Positions 12,357-21,387 of a stretch of 26,089 nt of DNA are shown piece by piece. This stretch comes from a virus. How positions within the stretch are numbered: the stretch's first letter is position 1; every line of letters begins with the position of its first letter. Location of the stretch: IMG/VR virus record IMGVR_UViG_3300025543_000177, positions 1-26,089 of that record, one strand, 5' to 3'. The notes beneath the pieces are model-generated. The model saw only the letters and a list, made by a program, of their open reading frames with translations, did not search any database and had not been told where the DNA came from. The position numbers and the translations under genes were made by a program.

Positions 12357-14563
12357 TGTATACACAGTCTCTTACAAAAACAATAACACCAATTAAACCC
12401 AAAATTATAAAACGAATGAATCGTTATAATAAATGGGAATATGGCTATAATAAAGAATACGATATTATAGTTATAAGTAAAACTGGTAAGATTGGCGAAA
12501 TAATTGAAATACAAAACTTAGTAATAGCATTACCAGAAAAGCCTAAGGAAGTTGTTAATACTGAAAACAGATGGGTAGCAAGTGAATACCCAAAAGAATT
12601 AAGTAATATTAAAACTGTTTTTGACTGGGAAACATATCCTGATAATTTTAAAAATAAATGGTATGGGTATATTGATGAAGAGTTTACAAAACGCGACGAG
12701 GGGGCTTGGTTCTACAACAATAAAGTTCCAACTTATATTACTGGTACTCATTACATGTACTTGCAGTGGACCAAGATTGATGTTGGGAGACCAGATTATA
12801 GAGAAGCAAATAGAATTTTCTTCATATTTTGGGAAGCCTGTAAAGCTGATAGTAGATCCTACGGAATGTGTTATCTTAAAAATAGACGATCAGGATTTAG
12901 CTTTATGGCTTCAGGGGAGGCCGTTAACCAAGCTACAAGTACTTCAGATGCACGGTTTGGGATATTATCAAAATCTGGAGCGGATGCAAAAAAGATGTTT
13001 ACGGATAAAGTGGTTCCAATATCAGTTAACTACCCATTCTTTTTTAAACCAATACAAGACGGGATGGACCGCCCCAAGACAGAATTGGCATATAGAGTAC
13101 CGGCGTCAAAGCTTACCCGTAAATCAATCACGTCAAAGGAGACCAGAGAGGAACTCGAGGGGCTCGATACAACAATCGACTGGAAGAACACCGGGGACAA
13201 CTCGTACGACGGAGAGAAGCTCCGGCTCCTCGTCCACGATGAATCAGGGAAATGGGAAAGACCGGACAATATCCTTAATAACTGGAGGGTCACGAAAACA
13301 ACGTTAAGATTAGGTAGTAAGATTATTGGCAAGTGCATGATGGGATCAACATCAAACGCTTTAGATAAAGGAGGTAATAATTTTAAGAAACTTTATGACG
13401 AATCAAACGTTGCCAAAAGAAACCGCAATGGACAGACTAGCTCAGGATTATATAGTTTGTTCATACCTATGGAATGGAACTTCGAAGGATTCATTGATAC
13501 TTATGGACTACCTGTATTCGAAACGCCAGCAGAACCAATTAAAGGAGTTGATGGCCAATGGATTGACGTTGGGGTTATAGAGCACTGGGAGAATGAGGTT
13601 GATGGTTTAAAAAGTGACCAAGATGGTTTAAACGAATTTTATCGTCAGTTTCCAAGAACAGAGCAGCATGCGTTTAGAGATGAAACAAAACAATCTTTAT
13701 TTAATTTAACAAAAATCTATGAGCAAATAGATTATAATGAAGATTTAAGAAACTCATCAGTAGTTACTACTGGAAGTTTTAGCTGGGAGAATGGAATAAA
13801 AGATACTAGAGTAATATTTATGCCAAATAAAGATGGAAGGTTTAAAGTTTCTTGGGTTCCTAATAAAAATCTCCAAAACCGAGTGATAATAAAGAATGGC
13901 ATTAAATATCCTGGTAATGAAGACTTAGGGGCATTTGGCTGTGATAGTTATGATATTTCAGGAACAGTTGATTCAAGAGCGTCTAACGGATCGCTACATG
14001 GACTAACTAAATTTTCAATGGAAGACGTGCCACCAAATAGTTTTTTCTTAGAATATATTGCAAGACCTCAAACTGCAGAAATATTTTTTGAAGACGTATT
14101 GATGGCTTTAGTATTTTATGGTATGCCAATACTAGCAGAAAACAATAAACCAAGATTATTATATTATTTAAGAAGAAGGGGTTATAGAGGCTTTTCAATG
14201 AACCGACCAGATAAGCTTTGGAATAAATTATCGGTAACTGAAAAAGAAATAGGAGGAATACCTAACTCAAGTGAAGATATAAAGCAAGCTCACGCGGCGG
14301 CTATTGAATCTTACATTGAAACTTATGTGGGATTTTTAGGTGAAGGCTATGGAGATATGTATTTTCAAAGAACGCTAAATGACTGGGCAAAATTTAATAT
14401 TAATAAAAGAACTTCTCACGATGCTTCTATTAGTTCAGGACTTGCTATAATGGCTTGTAATAAAAATAGATATGCCCCAATAAATAAAGTGGATAGACCT
14501 ACAGTTACCTTAGGATTTAAAAAATACAATAATGATGGTAGTACCTCAAAAATTATACTTTAA
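12356..14563 (+). CDS. terL: Terminase large subunit (DNA-packaging ATPase/nuclease)
   Basis: 735 residues. Packages genome DNA into the prohead and cuts it. ATPase domain: a Walker A-like K-N-R-R-S-G-F-S (175-182), where the usual GKS/T is degenerate as in several phage groups, and Walker B LRLLVHDE (289-296) with catalytic E296; the following MGSTSNAL resembles the coupling motif. Nuclease domain (RNase H fold): GCDSYD with D530/D533, an ILAENN acid near residue 590 and SHDASISSGLA with D689. The start overlaps the preceding stop (TAATG) and the stop abuts the portal start. Codons and base composition change sharply at about 13051-13290 (residues about 232-312), although the reading frame and protein remain continuous. 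Confidence 0.92.
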   Translation: MYTQSLTKTITPIKPKIIKRMNRYNKWEYGYNKEYDIIVISKTGKIGEIIEIQNLVIALPEKPKEVVNTENRWVASEYPKELSNIKTVFDWETYPDNFKNKWYGYIDEEFTKRDEGAWFYNNKVPTYITGTHYMYLQWTKIDVGRPDYREANRIFFIFWEACKADSRSYGMCYLKNRRSGFSFMASGEAVNQATSTSDARFGILSKSGADAKKMFTDKVVPISVNYPFFFKPIQDGMDRPKTELAYRVPASKLTRKSITSKETREELEGLDTTIDWKNTGDNSYDGEKLRLLVHDESGKWERPDNILNNWRVTKTTLRLGSKIIGKCMMGSTSNALDKGGNNFKKLYDESNVAKRNRNGQTSSGLYSLFIPMEWNFEGFIDTYGLPVFETPAEPIKGVDGQWIDVGVIEHWENEVDGLKSDQDGLNEFYRQFPRTEQHAFRDETKQSLFNLTKIYEQIDYNEDLRNSSVVTTGSFSWENGIKDTRVIFMPNKDGRFKVSWVPNKNLQNRVIIKNGIKYPGNEDLGAFGCDSYDISGTVDSRASNGSLHGLTKFSMEDVPPNSFFLEYIARPQTAEIFFEDVLMALVFYGMPILAENNKPRLLYYLRRRGYRGFSMNRPDKLWNKLSVTEKEIGGIPNSSEDIKQAHAAAIESYIETYVGFLGEGYGDMYFQRTLNDWAKFNINKRTSHDASISSGLAIMACNKNRYAPINKVDRPTVTLGFKKYNNDGSTSKIIL
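13051..13290 (+). other. GC-rich patch inside terL
   Basis: Hand counts per 60 bases give 33 and 34 G+C at 13141-13200 and 13201-13260 (55-57%) and 26 at each of the two preceding lines, against about 15-22 in other sampled lines of the gene. Codons switch to CTC, CGG, GTC, TAC, AAG, GAG, ACC in a gene that otherwise prefers TTA, AGA, GTT, AAA, GAA. The encoded segment (DNSYDGEKLRLLVHDESGK) is the conserved Walker B region, so the patch is functional coding DNA with an unusual synonymous composition. Confidence 0.8.
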
Positions 14564-16975
14564 ATGAATATACAAACAAATACCAATAGTTCTTTTCCTA
14601 GCCAAGTCGTTAGCGATGCCGAAAAAGCTAGCTTAGAATATGGTACACAAGTAGCTCATGCTATTGAACAAGAGTGGTTTGACCAAGGTAGAACTAACGG
14701 TAATAGGTATTTAACTAATTGGAATAATTTTCATTCGCTCAGGCTATATGCAAGAGGTGAACAATCAATACAAAAATATAAAGATGAATTCGCTGTAAAT
14801 GGTGATATATCGTATCTTAATTTAGATTGGAAGCCAGTACCTATTATTCCTAAATTTGTAGACATTTTAGTTAATGGTATATCAGAAAAAGAAGTTGAGA
14901 TTAAAGCGTATGCCCAAGATCCTGAATCTTTAAAAAGAAGAACGGATTATGCAACCGCTATTATGCGGGACATGTATGCCAAAGACCTTATTGAGAAAGC
15001 AAATGCCATGACTGGCCAAAACTTTTTTAATTCTCCGGTACCACCAAGTGAATTACCTGAAACACCTGAGGAGCTAGAGGTTAAGCTTCAAACAAGTTAC
15101 AAAGAAGGTATTGAAATAGCACAAGAAGAGGCTATTAACAATACACTTGATTTTAATAAATATGAATTAACCAAGCGTAGAATAGTTTATGACCTGACTG
15201 TAATTGGTATAGGTGCTGCAAAAACTAACTTTAATAAAAGTAATGGTATTACTGCAGAATACATAGACCCTGCTTATTTAGTTTATTCATATACAGAAGA
15301 CCCTAATTTTGATGACATTTATTATGTTGGTGAAATTAAGTCTATTACTATTCCTGAATTAAAAAAACAATTCCCACATATTTCTGAAGAGGAATTAAAA
15401 AATATTCAGAATATGCCTGGTAACAAACAATATATAACAGGCTGGGGTAATTACGACGAAAATACGGTACAAGTTCTTTATTTTGAATACAAAACTTATA
15501 ACAACCAAGTATTTAAAATTAAACAAACCGAAAATGGTCTTGAAAAAGTTATACAAAAAGATGATAGTTTTGATCCTCCTGAAAATGATAACTTTAAAAA
15601 AGTATCTAGAACAATTGAAGTGTTATATACTGGAGCAAAGGTTTTAGGTAACAACACAATGCTTGACTGGAGATTAGCGCAGCATATGTCAAGGCCTTAT
15701 GCAGATACTACAAAAGTAAAAATGAATTATACAATTGCTGCTCCAAGAATGTATAAAGGTAAAATTGAATCTATAGTTAGCAGAATAACAAGCTTTGCTG
15801 ATATGATTCAACTAACGCATTTAAAACTGCAACAAGTTATGTCTAGAATAGTTCCTGATGGAATATTTTTAGATATGGACGGTTTAGCGGAAGTGGATTT
15901 AGGCAATGGAACGAATTATAATCCTGCGGAAGCTTTAAATATGTACTTTCAAACAGGTAGCATTGTTGGTAGATCTTTAACCCAAGATGGTGATCTGAAC
16001 AGAGGTAAAATTCCTGTACAAGAGTTAGCAACCTCATCTGGCCAAGGTAAAATAAATTCTTTGATAAATACTTATCAGTATTATTTGCAGATGATACGAG
16101 ATGTTACAGGGCTTAATGAGGCTGTAGATGGAAGTAGTCCAGATAAAAATGCTTTAGTAGGATTACAAAAAATGGCAGCTAACGCATCTAATGTAGCCAC
16201 AAGACATATATTGCAAAGTAGTATGTACATCTACTTAAGAGTATGCGAAAATATATCTTTAAGGATAGCGGATGTTTTAGATTTCCCATTAACTGCAAAT
16301 GCTTTAAAAAATAGTATTTCAACATTTAATGTTAAAACATTACAAGAAATATCAAACCTTAATCTCCATGACTTTGGTATATATTTAGAATTAGAACCAG
16401 AGGAAGAAGAGAAAGCACAGCTTGAGCAAAATATACAAGTTGCTTTACAATCAGGAGGTATTGATCTTGAAGATGCAATTGATATTAGACAAATTAAAAA
16501 CTTAAAGCTTGCTAATCAGTTGCTTAAGTTTAAAAGAAAGAAAAAACAAGAAAGAGCAGAGGCTCAACAGATTGCTAATATACAAGCTCAAGCACAAGCA
16601 AACGCTCAAGCGTCCGAAGCTGCAGCACTCGCTGAAGTACAAAAGCAACAAGCATTAACTCAAGAAAAAGTTAGTATTGAACAAGCTAAATCTCAATTTG
16701 AAATTCAAAGGTTACAAACTGAAGCTCAAATAAAGAGAGAGTTAATGGCTGAAGAGTTTAATTATCAAATGCAGTTAGCTCAGATTAGAGCACGTGCTGA
16801 TATGCAAAAAGAAAAAGAGATTGAGGATAGAAAAGATAAAAGAGTTAAAATACAAGGAACTCAACAATCTGAATTAATAGATCAGAGACAAAATGATTTA
16901 TTACCTAAAAACTTCGAATCTGCGGGAAATGACAGTCTTAGTGGATTTGGCCTAGAACAATTTATGCCTAGGTAA
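14564..16975 (+). CDS. Portal protein
   Basis: 803 residues, starting immediately after terL. The portal forms the 12-fold ring at the capsid vertex through which DNA passes. Evidence: the position between terL and scaffold/capsid; length in the range of large portals; an alpha/beta body with wing-like segments (for example LDWKPVPIIPKFVDILVNG at about 85-105 and a long helical stretch around MTGLNE-type residues, here VTGLNEAVDGSSPDKNALVG, near 515-540). The last 150 residues form a Gln/Ala/Glu/Lys-rich coiled coil (barrel or crown helices; IANIQAQAQANAQ, then EKVSIEQAKSQFEIQRLQTE) and a disordered end SLSGFGLEQFMPR. Large portals with such C-terminal helices are typical of short-tailed and some crAss-like or marine phages. 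Confidence 0.85.
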   Translation: MNIQTNTNSSFPSQVVSDAEKASLEYGTQVAHAIEQEWFDQGRTNGNRYLTNWNNFHSLRLYARGEQSIQKYKDEFAVNGDISYLNLDWKPVPIIPKFVDILVNGISEKEVEIKAYAQDPESLKRRTDYATAIMRDMYAKDLIEKANAMTGQNFFNSPVPPSELPETPEELEVKLQTSYKEGIEIAQEEAINNTLDFNKYELTKRRIVYDLTVIGIGAAKTNFNKSNGITAEYIDPAYLVYSYTEDPNFDDIYYVGEIKSITIPELKKQFPHISEEELKNIQNMPGNKQYITGWGNYDENTVQVLYFEYKTYNNQVFKIKQTENGLEKVIQKDDSFDPPENDNFKKVSRTIEVLYTGAKVLGNNTMLDWRLAQHMSRPYADTTKVKMNYTIAAPRMYKGKIESIVSRITSFADMIQLTHLKLQQVMSRIVPDGIFLDMDGLAEVDLGNGTNYNPAEALNMYFQTGSIVGRSLTQDGDLNRGKIPVQELATSSGQGKINSLINTYQYYLQMIRDVTGLNEAVDGSSPDKNALVGLQKMAANASNVATRHILQSSMYIYLRVCENISLRIADVLDFPLTANALKNSISTFNVKTLQEISNLNLHDFGIYLELEPEEEEKAQLEQNIQVALQSGGIDLEDAIDIRQIKNLKLANQLLKFKRKKKQERAEAQQIANIQAQAQANAQASEAAALAEVQKQQALTQEKVSIEQAKSQFEIQRLQTEAQIKRELMAEEFNYQMQLAQIRARADMQKEKEIEDRKDKRVKIQGTQQSELIDQRQNDLLPKNFESAGNDSLSGFGLEQFMPR

Positions 16976-17006
16976 CATTTATTAACCAATTTTATATTAT
17001 TATATT

Positions 17007-18182
17007 ATGTCAGAACAAGTAAAACAAGAAGGGGATTTTAAATTAAAAACAAAAAAACCTTCTGTAAAAAAATTAGCTAAGCCTAATGATATTATTAAAG
17101 TAGATTTAACACCTAAAAAAGAAGAGGATGCCATTCAAAAGCAAAGCACAGATGCAAGCGTGTTACGCGCAGAACAGCCCGAAGTGGGATTGCCAGAAGT
17201 GGTCGAAAGAAACGAAGAACAAAAAGTCGTTACCCAAGAGGTTGTTGAAGAAAACCCAATAGTAATACAGGAAATAACAGAAGAAGAGGTCGAAGCAGAG
17301 GCTGTACAGCTAGTAGAAGAGGCTAATGCCGCAATTGAAAACAAAGAAACTACAGGTAAGCAGTTACCAGAAAACATAGAGAAACTTGTTTCATTTATGG
17401 AGGAAACTGGTGGAAGTGTAGAAGATTATGTTCGTCTTAATGCTGACTATTCAAATGTAGACAACACTACTTTATTAAAGGAATATTATAAAAACACCCG
17501 TCCGCATTTAGATGCTGAAGAAGTCTCTTTTTTAATAGAAGACGCTTTTAGCTGGGATGAAGATATTGATGATGAGCGAGACATCAAAAAGAAAAAACTC
17601 GCTTTTAAAGAGGAAGTTGCAAAAGCTAAAACGCATTTGGATGGTCTTAAAAGTAAATATTACGAGGAAATCAAGTTGAGACCTGGTATTACACAAGAGC
17701 AAAAAAATGCAATGGACTTTTTCAATCGATACAACGAGGAGCAGAATATAGCTAAACAACAACACGAAAGTTTTAAAAACAATACTAAAGAGCTTTTCAA
17801 TAATGATTTCAAAGGTTTTGATTTCGCAATTGGAGAAAAGAAATTTAGATATAGTGTACAAAACGCTAGTCAAGTTGCTGAAAACCAATCAAATATCAAT
17901 AATCTAATCAAGAAGTTCTTGAATGACAAAGGAGATGTTGTTGATACAAAAGGTTATCACAAGGCTATGTATGCCGCTGAAAACGTAGATAAAATTGCAA
18001 ATCATTTTTATGAGCAAGGAAAAGCAGATGCTGTTAAGGAAGTAATTAGTAGTTCCAAAAACATTGATGCAACGCCTAGACAATCACCTAGTGATATTTA
18101 TATAAATGGTTTAAAAGTTAGAGCTATTAGTGGTGCTGATTCTTCAAAACTAAAAGTACAAACAAGAAAATTTAACAATTAA
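17007..18182 (+). CDS. Probable capsid scaffold protein
   Basis: 391 residues between portal and major capsid gene. Composition is that of a scaffold: residues 1-125 are Glu/Val/Lys-rich and low-complexity (EEVEAEAVQLVEEANAAIEN), the middle is strongly helical and charged (DIDDERDIKKKKLAFKEEVAKAKTHLDGL), and the C-terminus is short and basic (LKVRAISGADSSKLKVQTRK), as expected for binding the capsid shell. Scaffolds guide capsid assembly and then leave or are digested; no separate prohead protease is obvious except perhaps the HEXXH mini-protein at 9834. Leader TTATTATATTATG is shared with the gene at 19719. Identification is by position and composition, not by motif. Confidence 0.7.
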   Translation: MSEQVKQEGDFKLKTKKPSVKKLAKPNDIIKVDLTPKKEEDAIQKQSTDASVLRAEQPEVGLPEVVERNEEQKVVTQEVVEENPIVIQEITEEEVEAEAVQLVEEANAAIENKETTGKQLPENIEKLVSFMEETGGSVEDYVRLNADYSNVDNTTLLKEYYKNTRPHLDAEEVSFLIEDAFSWDEDIDDERDIKKKKLAFKEEVAKAKTHLDGLKSKYYEEIKLRPGITQEQKNAMDFFNRYNEEQNIAKQQHESFKNNTKELFNNDFKGFDFAIGEKKFRYSVQNASQVAENQSNINNLIKKFLNDKGDVVDTKGYHKAMYAAENVDKIANHFYEQGKADAVKEVISSSKNIDATPRQSPSDIYINGLKVRAISGADSSKLKVQTRKFNN

Positions 18183-18193
18183 AATTTACAATT

Positions 18194-19639
18194 ATGGCAG
18201 TAGTACCTGTAGCACCCGAATATGGGTCAATTAAACCTTCTCAGAAGCAACAACTTCTTGAGAGCAACTATTTGGATTTTACAAATGGAACCAATGATTT
18301 TGCACAACAGTATCTTCCTGAAATTTACGAAGCTGAAGTAGAGCGTTACGGAAACCGTACACTTTCTGGATTCTTACGTATGGTTGGTGCTGAAATGCCA
18401 ATGACATCTGATCAGGTCGTTTGGTCAGAACAAAATAGATTGCATATTGCATATAATGATGTAACTAAAGCAACTGAAACTACTTTAACTTTTGCACTAA
18501 ACGCAACAGCTGGACCTAGTTATGTAGCTAACGTTATTTCTAAAAACCAAACATTAGTAGTAGTTGATCCTGCAACTGGGCAAGATCTTAAAGTTTTTGT
18601 AACAGATAGTGTAAACACTTCTCCTACTCTAGCTACTATTACAGTTAAGCCTTATACAGCAGCTGATATGACTGCTCTTTCTGCAGTAGCAGGAGCACTT
18701 AAAATCTTTGTATATGGTTCTGAATACAAAAAAGGAACAACTGATTCTGATATTAAATCTGTAACTCCTTCTTTTACTCAGTATAGTAATTCACCTATTA
18801 TCATCAAAGAAAAGTATTCTATCTCTGGATCTGATACTGCTCAAATTGGATGGGTTGAAGTTGCTACCGAAGCTGGAGCATCTGGATATTTATGGTATCT
18901 AAAAGCTGAATCTGAAACTCGTTTACGTTTTGAAGATTATCTTGAAATGTCTGTAGTTGAAGGTGAATTAGTTTCTGGAACATCTACATTAGGAGCTGAT
19001 GGTTACAAAGGAACTGAAGGTCTTTTTGCTGCTATCCAATCAAGAGGTAACGTTATTAATAACTTTACTGCTGTTGGTGGTCTTGGATCATTTGATAATA
19101 TCCTTAAAAATTTAGATACTCAAGGAGCTATTGAAGAAAACATGCTTTTCTTAAATCGCCAAACGTCTCTTGATTTTGATGATATGCTAGCTGGTCTTTC
19201 TGCTGGAGCAAATGGAGGTACTGCTTATGGATTGTTTGAAAACTCTGAAGAGATGGCATTGAATCTTGGATTCACTGGTTTCCGTAGAGGATCATATGAT
19301 TTCTATAAGACTGACTGGAAATACTTAAATGATGCTTCTACTCGTGGTGCTACTAATGGTGCTGGAGAAGTTGGATCTGGTATTGATGGTGTACTTGTAC
19401 CTGCTGGTACTTCAACTGTATACGATCAAATTCTTGGAACTAATATCCGTAGACCATTCTTACACGTTCGTTATAGAGCTTCACAAGCTGACGACAGAAG
19501 AATGAAGTCTTGGCTAACTGGTTCTGTTGGAGGAGCTTATACTTCTGACCTTGATGCAATGGAAGTTCACTTCCTTTCTGAAAGATGTCTAGTTGTACAA
19601 GCAGCCAACAATTTTGTATTGTTTACTGCATCTGCATAA
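18194..19639 (+). CDS. Major capsid protein
   Basis: 481 residues, presumed HK97-like fold. The N-terminal block FAQQYLPEIYEAEVERYGNR (36-55), then SGFLRMVGAEMPMTSDQV and WSEQNRLHI, is a pattern I recognise from major capsid proteins of marine phages, and the gene sits in the standard terL-portal-scaffold-capsid order. No cleavable N-terminal delta domain is obvious; the separate scaffold gene fits that. Codon use differs from its neighbours: by hand count Leu is CTT about 19 times and TTA about 11, whereas the flanking genes favour TTA strongly, and CGT is used for Arg. This suggests selection for very high expression. A strong intrinsic terminator follows 16 bases after the stop. Confidence 0.87.
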   Translation: MAVVPVAPEYGSIKPSQKQQLLESNYLDFTNGTNDFAQQYLPEIYEAEVERYGNRTLSGFLRMVGAEMPMTSDQVVWSEQNRLHIAYNDVTKATETTLTFALNATAGPSYVANVISKNQTLVVVDPATGQDLKVFVTDSVNTSPTLATITVKPYTAADMTALSAVAGALKIFVYGSEYKKGTTDSDIKSVTPSFTQYSNSPIIIKEKYSISGSDTAQIGWVEVATEAGASGYLWYLKAESETRLRFEDYLEMSVVEGELVSGTSTLGADGYKGTEGLFAAIQSRGNVINNFTAVGGLGSFDNILKNLDTQGAIEENMLFLNRQTSLDFDDMLAGLSAGANGGTAYGLFENSEEMALNLGFTGFRRGSYDFYKTDWKYLNDASTRGATNGAGEVGSGIDGVLVPAGTSTVYDQILGTNIRRPFLHVRYRASQADDRRMKSWLTGSVGGAYTSDLDAMEVHFLSERCLVVQAANNFVLFTASA

Positions 19640-19654
19640 CAACAATTTGTAATT

Positions 19655-19695
19655 ATTACCCTCGATGTAATTTCGGGGGTAATTTTTACTTTTAT
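19655..19695 (+). terminator. Intrinsic terminator after the major capsid gene
   Basis: Eleven-base-pair stem: ATTACCCTCGA (19655-19665) pairs with TCGGGGGTAAT (19673-19683), one G-U, with a 7-base loop TGTAATT, followed by TTTTACTTTTAT. It lies between the capsid stop and the next gene and would end much of the transcript while allowing some read-through to downstream genes. Confidence 0.85.
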
Positions 19696-19718
19696 AAATT
19701 ATTTAATCTTATTATATT

Positions 19719-20552
19719 ATGGCTAAAAAAGCTACCACTTCTACAGAAGAAGTATTTGAAGAAACAATGGTTATTGAACAACCTAAAAAAGAAACCCCAA
19801 AAGTATCTGCTAAACCAGAATGGGAAATTAAAGACAGAAGTTATTATTTAACTGGGGCTCATAGCCCGTTAACATACACATTAGCTTCTAAACATACCAG
19901 TAGATTTCCATTGCTATGGTTTGATGCTGTTGCTGGTGAGCAAAAAGAAATAAGATATGCAACAAATCAAAATTCTGTGTTTGTTAGCGATCAAAAGGGC
20001 GAGGCTACATTAGGCCACATTATTTTTCAAAATGGTACATTAACTGTGCCTAAAGAAAAACAAAATTTACAAAAACTACTATCAATATTCCATCCTAAGA
20101 AGGGTAGAGTATATGAAGAATTTGATGCTGTTTTAGAAGCTGCAGATGAATTAAATGATTTAGAATTGCAACTTGACGCATTAATGGCCGCTAGAAATAT
20201 GGACATTGACCAAGGAGAAGCAATCTTAAGAGTTGAAATTGGTTCTACAGTATCTACAATGAGCTCTAAAGAAATTAAAAGAGATTTATTATTGTTTGCA
20301 AAACGGAATCCAGTTTTGTTTATGGACTTAGCAAATGATGATAATGTTCAACTCCGTAATTTAGCTATTAAAGCTACTGAAGAAGGTATTATAAAAATAT
20401 CTCCTGACCAGCGAACCTTTATGTGGGGTGCTAATGATCGTAAATTAATGACAGTTCCTTTTGATGAAAACCCATACTCAGCGATGGCAGCTTTCTTTAA
20501 AACAGATGAGGGCACTGAAGTTTTTAGATCAATAGAGAAAAAACTAAAATAA
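19719..20552 (+). CDS. Capsid-adjacent protein of unknown function
   Basis: 277 residues. The first 30 are low-complexity (ATTSTEEVFEETMVIEQPKK) and probably disordered; residues about 36-120 are beta-rich (SYYLTGAHSPLTYTL, then HTSRFPLLWFD and IRYATNQNSVF); the rest is helical with an acidic run (DELNDLELQLDALMAARN) and a compact C-terminus. I recognise the block SKHTSRFPLLWFD from genes directly after the capsid gene in other marine phages, without a known role. Position between capsid and connector genes suggests a head decoration or neck protein. Bounded by the terminator hairpin upstream and another long hairpin downstream, its expression is probably set separately from the capsid gene. 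Confidence 0.65.
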   Translation: MAKKATTSTEEVFEETMVIEQPKKETPKVSAKPEWEIKDRSYYLTGAHSPLTYTLASKHTSRFPLLWFDAVAGEQKEIRYATNQNSVFVSDQKGEATLGHIIFQNGTLTVPKEKQNLQKLLSIFHPKKGRVYEEFDAVLEAADELNDLELQLDALMAARNMDIDQGEAILRVEIGSTVSTMSSKEIKRDLLLFAKRNPVLFMDLANDDNVQLRNLAIKATEEGIIKISPDQRTFMWGANDRKLMTVPFDENPYSAMAAFFKTDEGTEVFRSIEKKLK

Positions 20553-20566
20553 CATGTAATATATTT

Positions 20567-20607
20567 TATAGTAGGTAAGCCGTTTTAAATGCGGCTTATT
20601 TGCTATA
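20567..20607 (+). promoter_or_regulatory. Long intergenic RNA hairpin
   Basis: Sixteen-base-pair stem: TATAGTAGGTAAGCCG (20567-20582) pairs with CGGCTTATTTGCTATA (20592-20607), with three G-U pairs and a 9-base loop TTTTAAATG. It is followed by AATAATAAAAAATAT and not by a T-run, so it is not a typical terminator on this strand. It lies 18 bases before the next start codon. Possible roles are transcript processing, 3'-end protection or attenuation. Confidence 0.65.
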
Positions 20608-20625
20608 AATAATAAAAAATATAAA

Positions 20626-21381
20626 ATGGCAATAAACGTAAATACTGTATATCAAACAGTATTATTAATACTTAATAAAGAACAGCGTGGGTATATGACG
20701 CCTTTAGAGTTTAATAATATTGGCACACAAGTTCAGCTTGAAATATTTGAAAAGTATTTTGAGGATTTGAACCAACAAATACGTGTTCAGCAAACAGATA
20801 CAGATTATGCGGATAGGGTTGCTAACTTAGATGAGAAATTATCTATATTTAAAACATTTGGTGATGCGGTATATAATAACACTACACCTACTAATACTTA
20901 TTTTACATTACCAACAACCGACGGTTATGGATCAACTGTATCTTTTTACAGACTTGGCACTGTAACTTATAATAATGAAGTTGAACTTCAAAGACTTCAA
21001 AGAGGTGAATTTACATACATTGATAAATCTCCTATAACAAAACCCACTTTAGACTGGCCCGTATATTTATACGAGAACCAAAAACTATTTGTTAAACCAA
21101 CAACAATAGTAAATAATATTCAGGTTGATTATATAAGAAAACCTAATAATGTTATTTGGGGTTTTACAACAGGTAATTTAGGGCAGTATATATATAACAA
21201 AAATGAATATGATGCTACAACTCAACCAAATGGTTCAATTCAATTTGAGCTTCATGAGTCTGAACAGACTGAGTTAATATTAAAAATATTAGTATATGCT
21301 GGTATCATTATAAGAGATCCACAAATTGTACAAGCGGCTGCACAACAAGTGCAAGCTGAAGAAATAAATAAAAAAAGCTAA
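20626..21381 (+). CDS. Head-tail connector/adaptor-like protein
   Basis: 251 residues. The N-terminus NVNTVYQTVLLILNKEQRG (4-22), then TPLEFNNIGTQVQLEIFEKYF, and the end with LHESEQTELILKILVYAG plus a Gln/Ala-rich helix match a family I recognise from marine and Bacteroidota phages, placed between capsid and tail hub genes. The general form (helical N-terminus, beta middle, helical end) is that of the first ring below the portal in short-tailed phages. Six bases separate it from the next gene. Function is inferred from gene order and pattern, not from a catalytic or binding motif. Confidence 0.7.
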   Translation: MAINVNTVYQTVLLILNKEQRGYMTPLEFNNIGTQVQLEIFEKYFEDLNQQIRVQQTDTDYADRVANLDEKLSIFKTFGDAVYNNTTPTNTYFTLPTTDGYGSTVSFYRLGTVTYNNEVELQRLQRGEFTYIDKSPITKPTLDWPVYLYENQKLFVKPTTIVNNIQVDYIRKPNNVIWGFTTGNLGQYIYNKNEYDATTQPNGSIQFELHESEQTELILKILVYAGIIIRDPQIVQAAAQQVQAEEINKKS

Positions 21382-21387
21382 TAAGTT

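Noticed and set aside
12062-12514. Minus-strand 150-residue ORF
   Set aside because: Phe/Ile/Asn-rich antisense of AT-rich coding DNA crossing three well-supported + strand genes.
13030-13338. Minus-strand 102-residue ORF in terL
   Set aside because: It lies fully inside the GC-rich part of terL, has a Ser/Leu/Pro-biased composition typical of antisense frames, and no start-context support. Kept only as a note in the findings.
12356-14563. Intein or group I intron currently inside terL
   Set aside because: The protein reads continuously through ATPase and nuclease motifs with no splicing motifs or excess length; only the GC patch hints at a past event.
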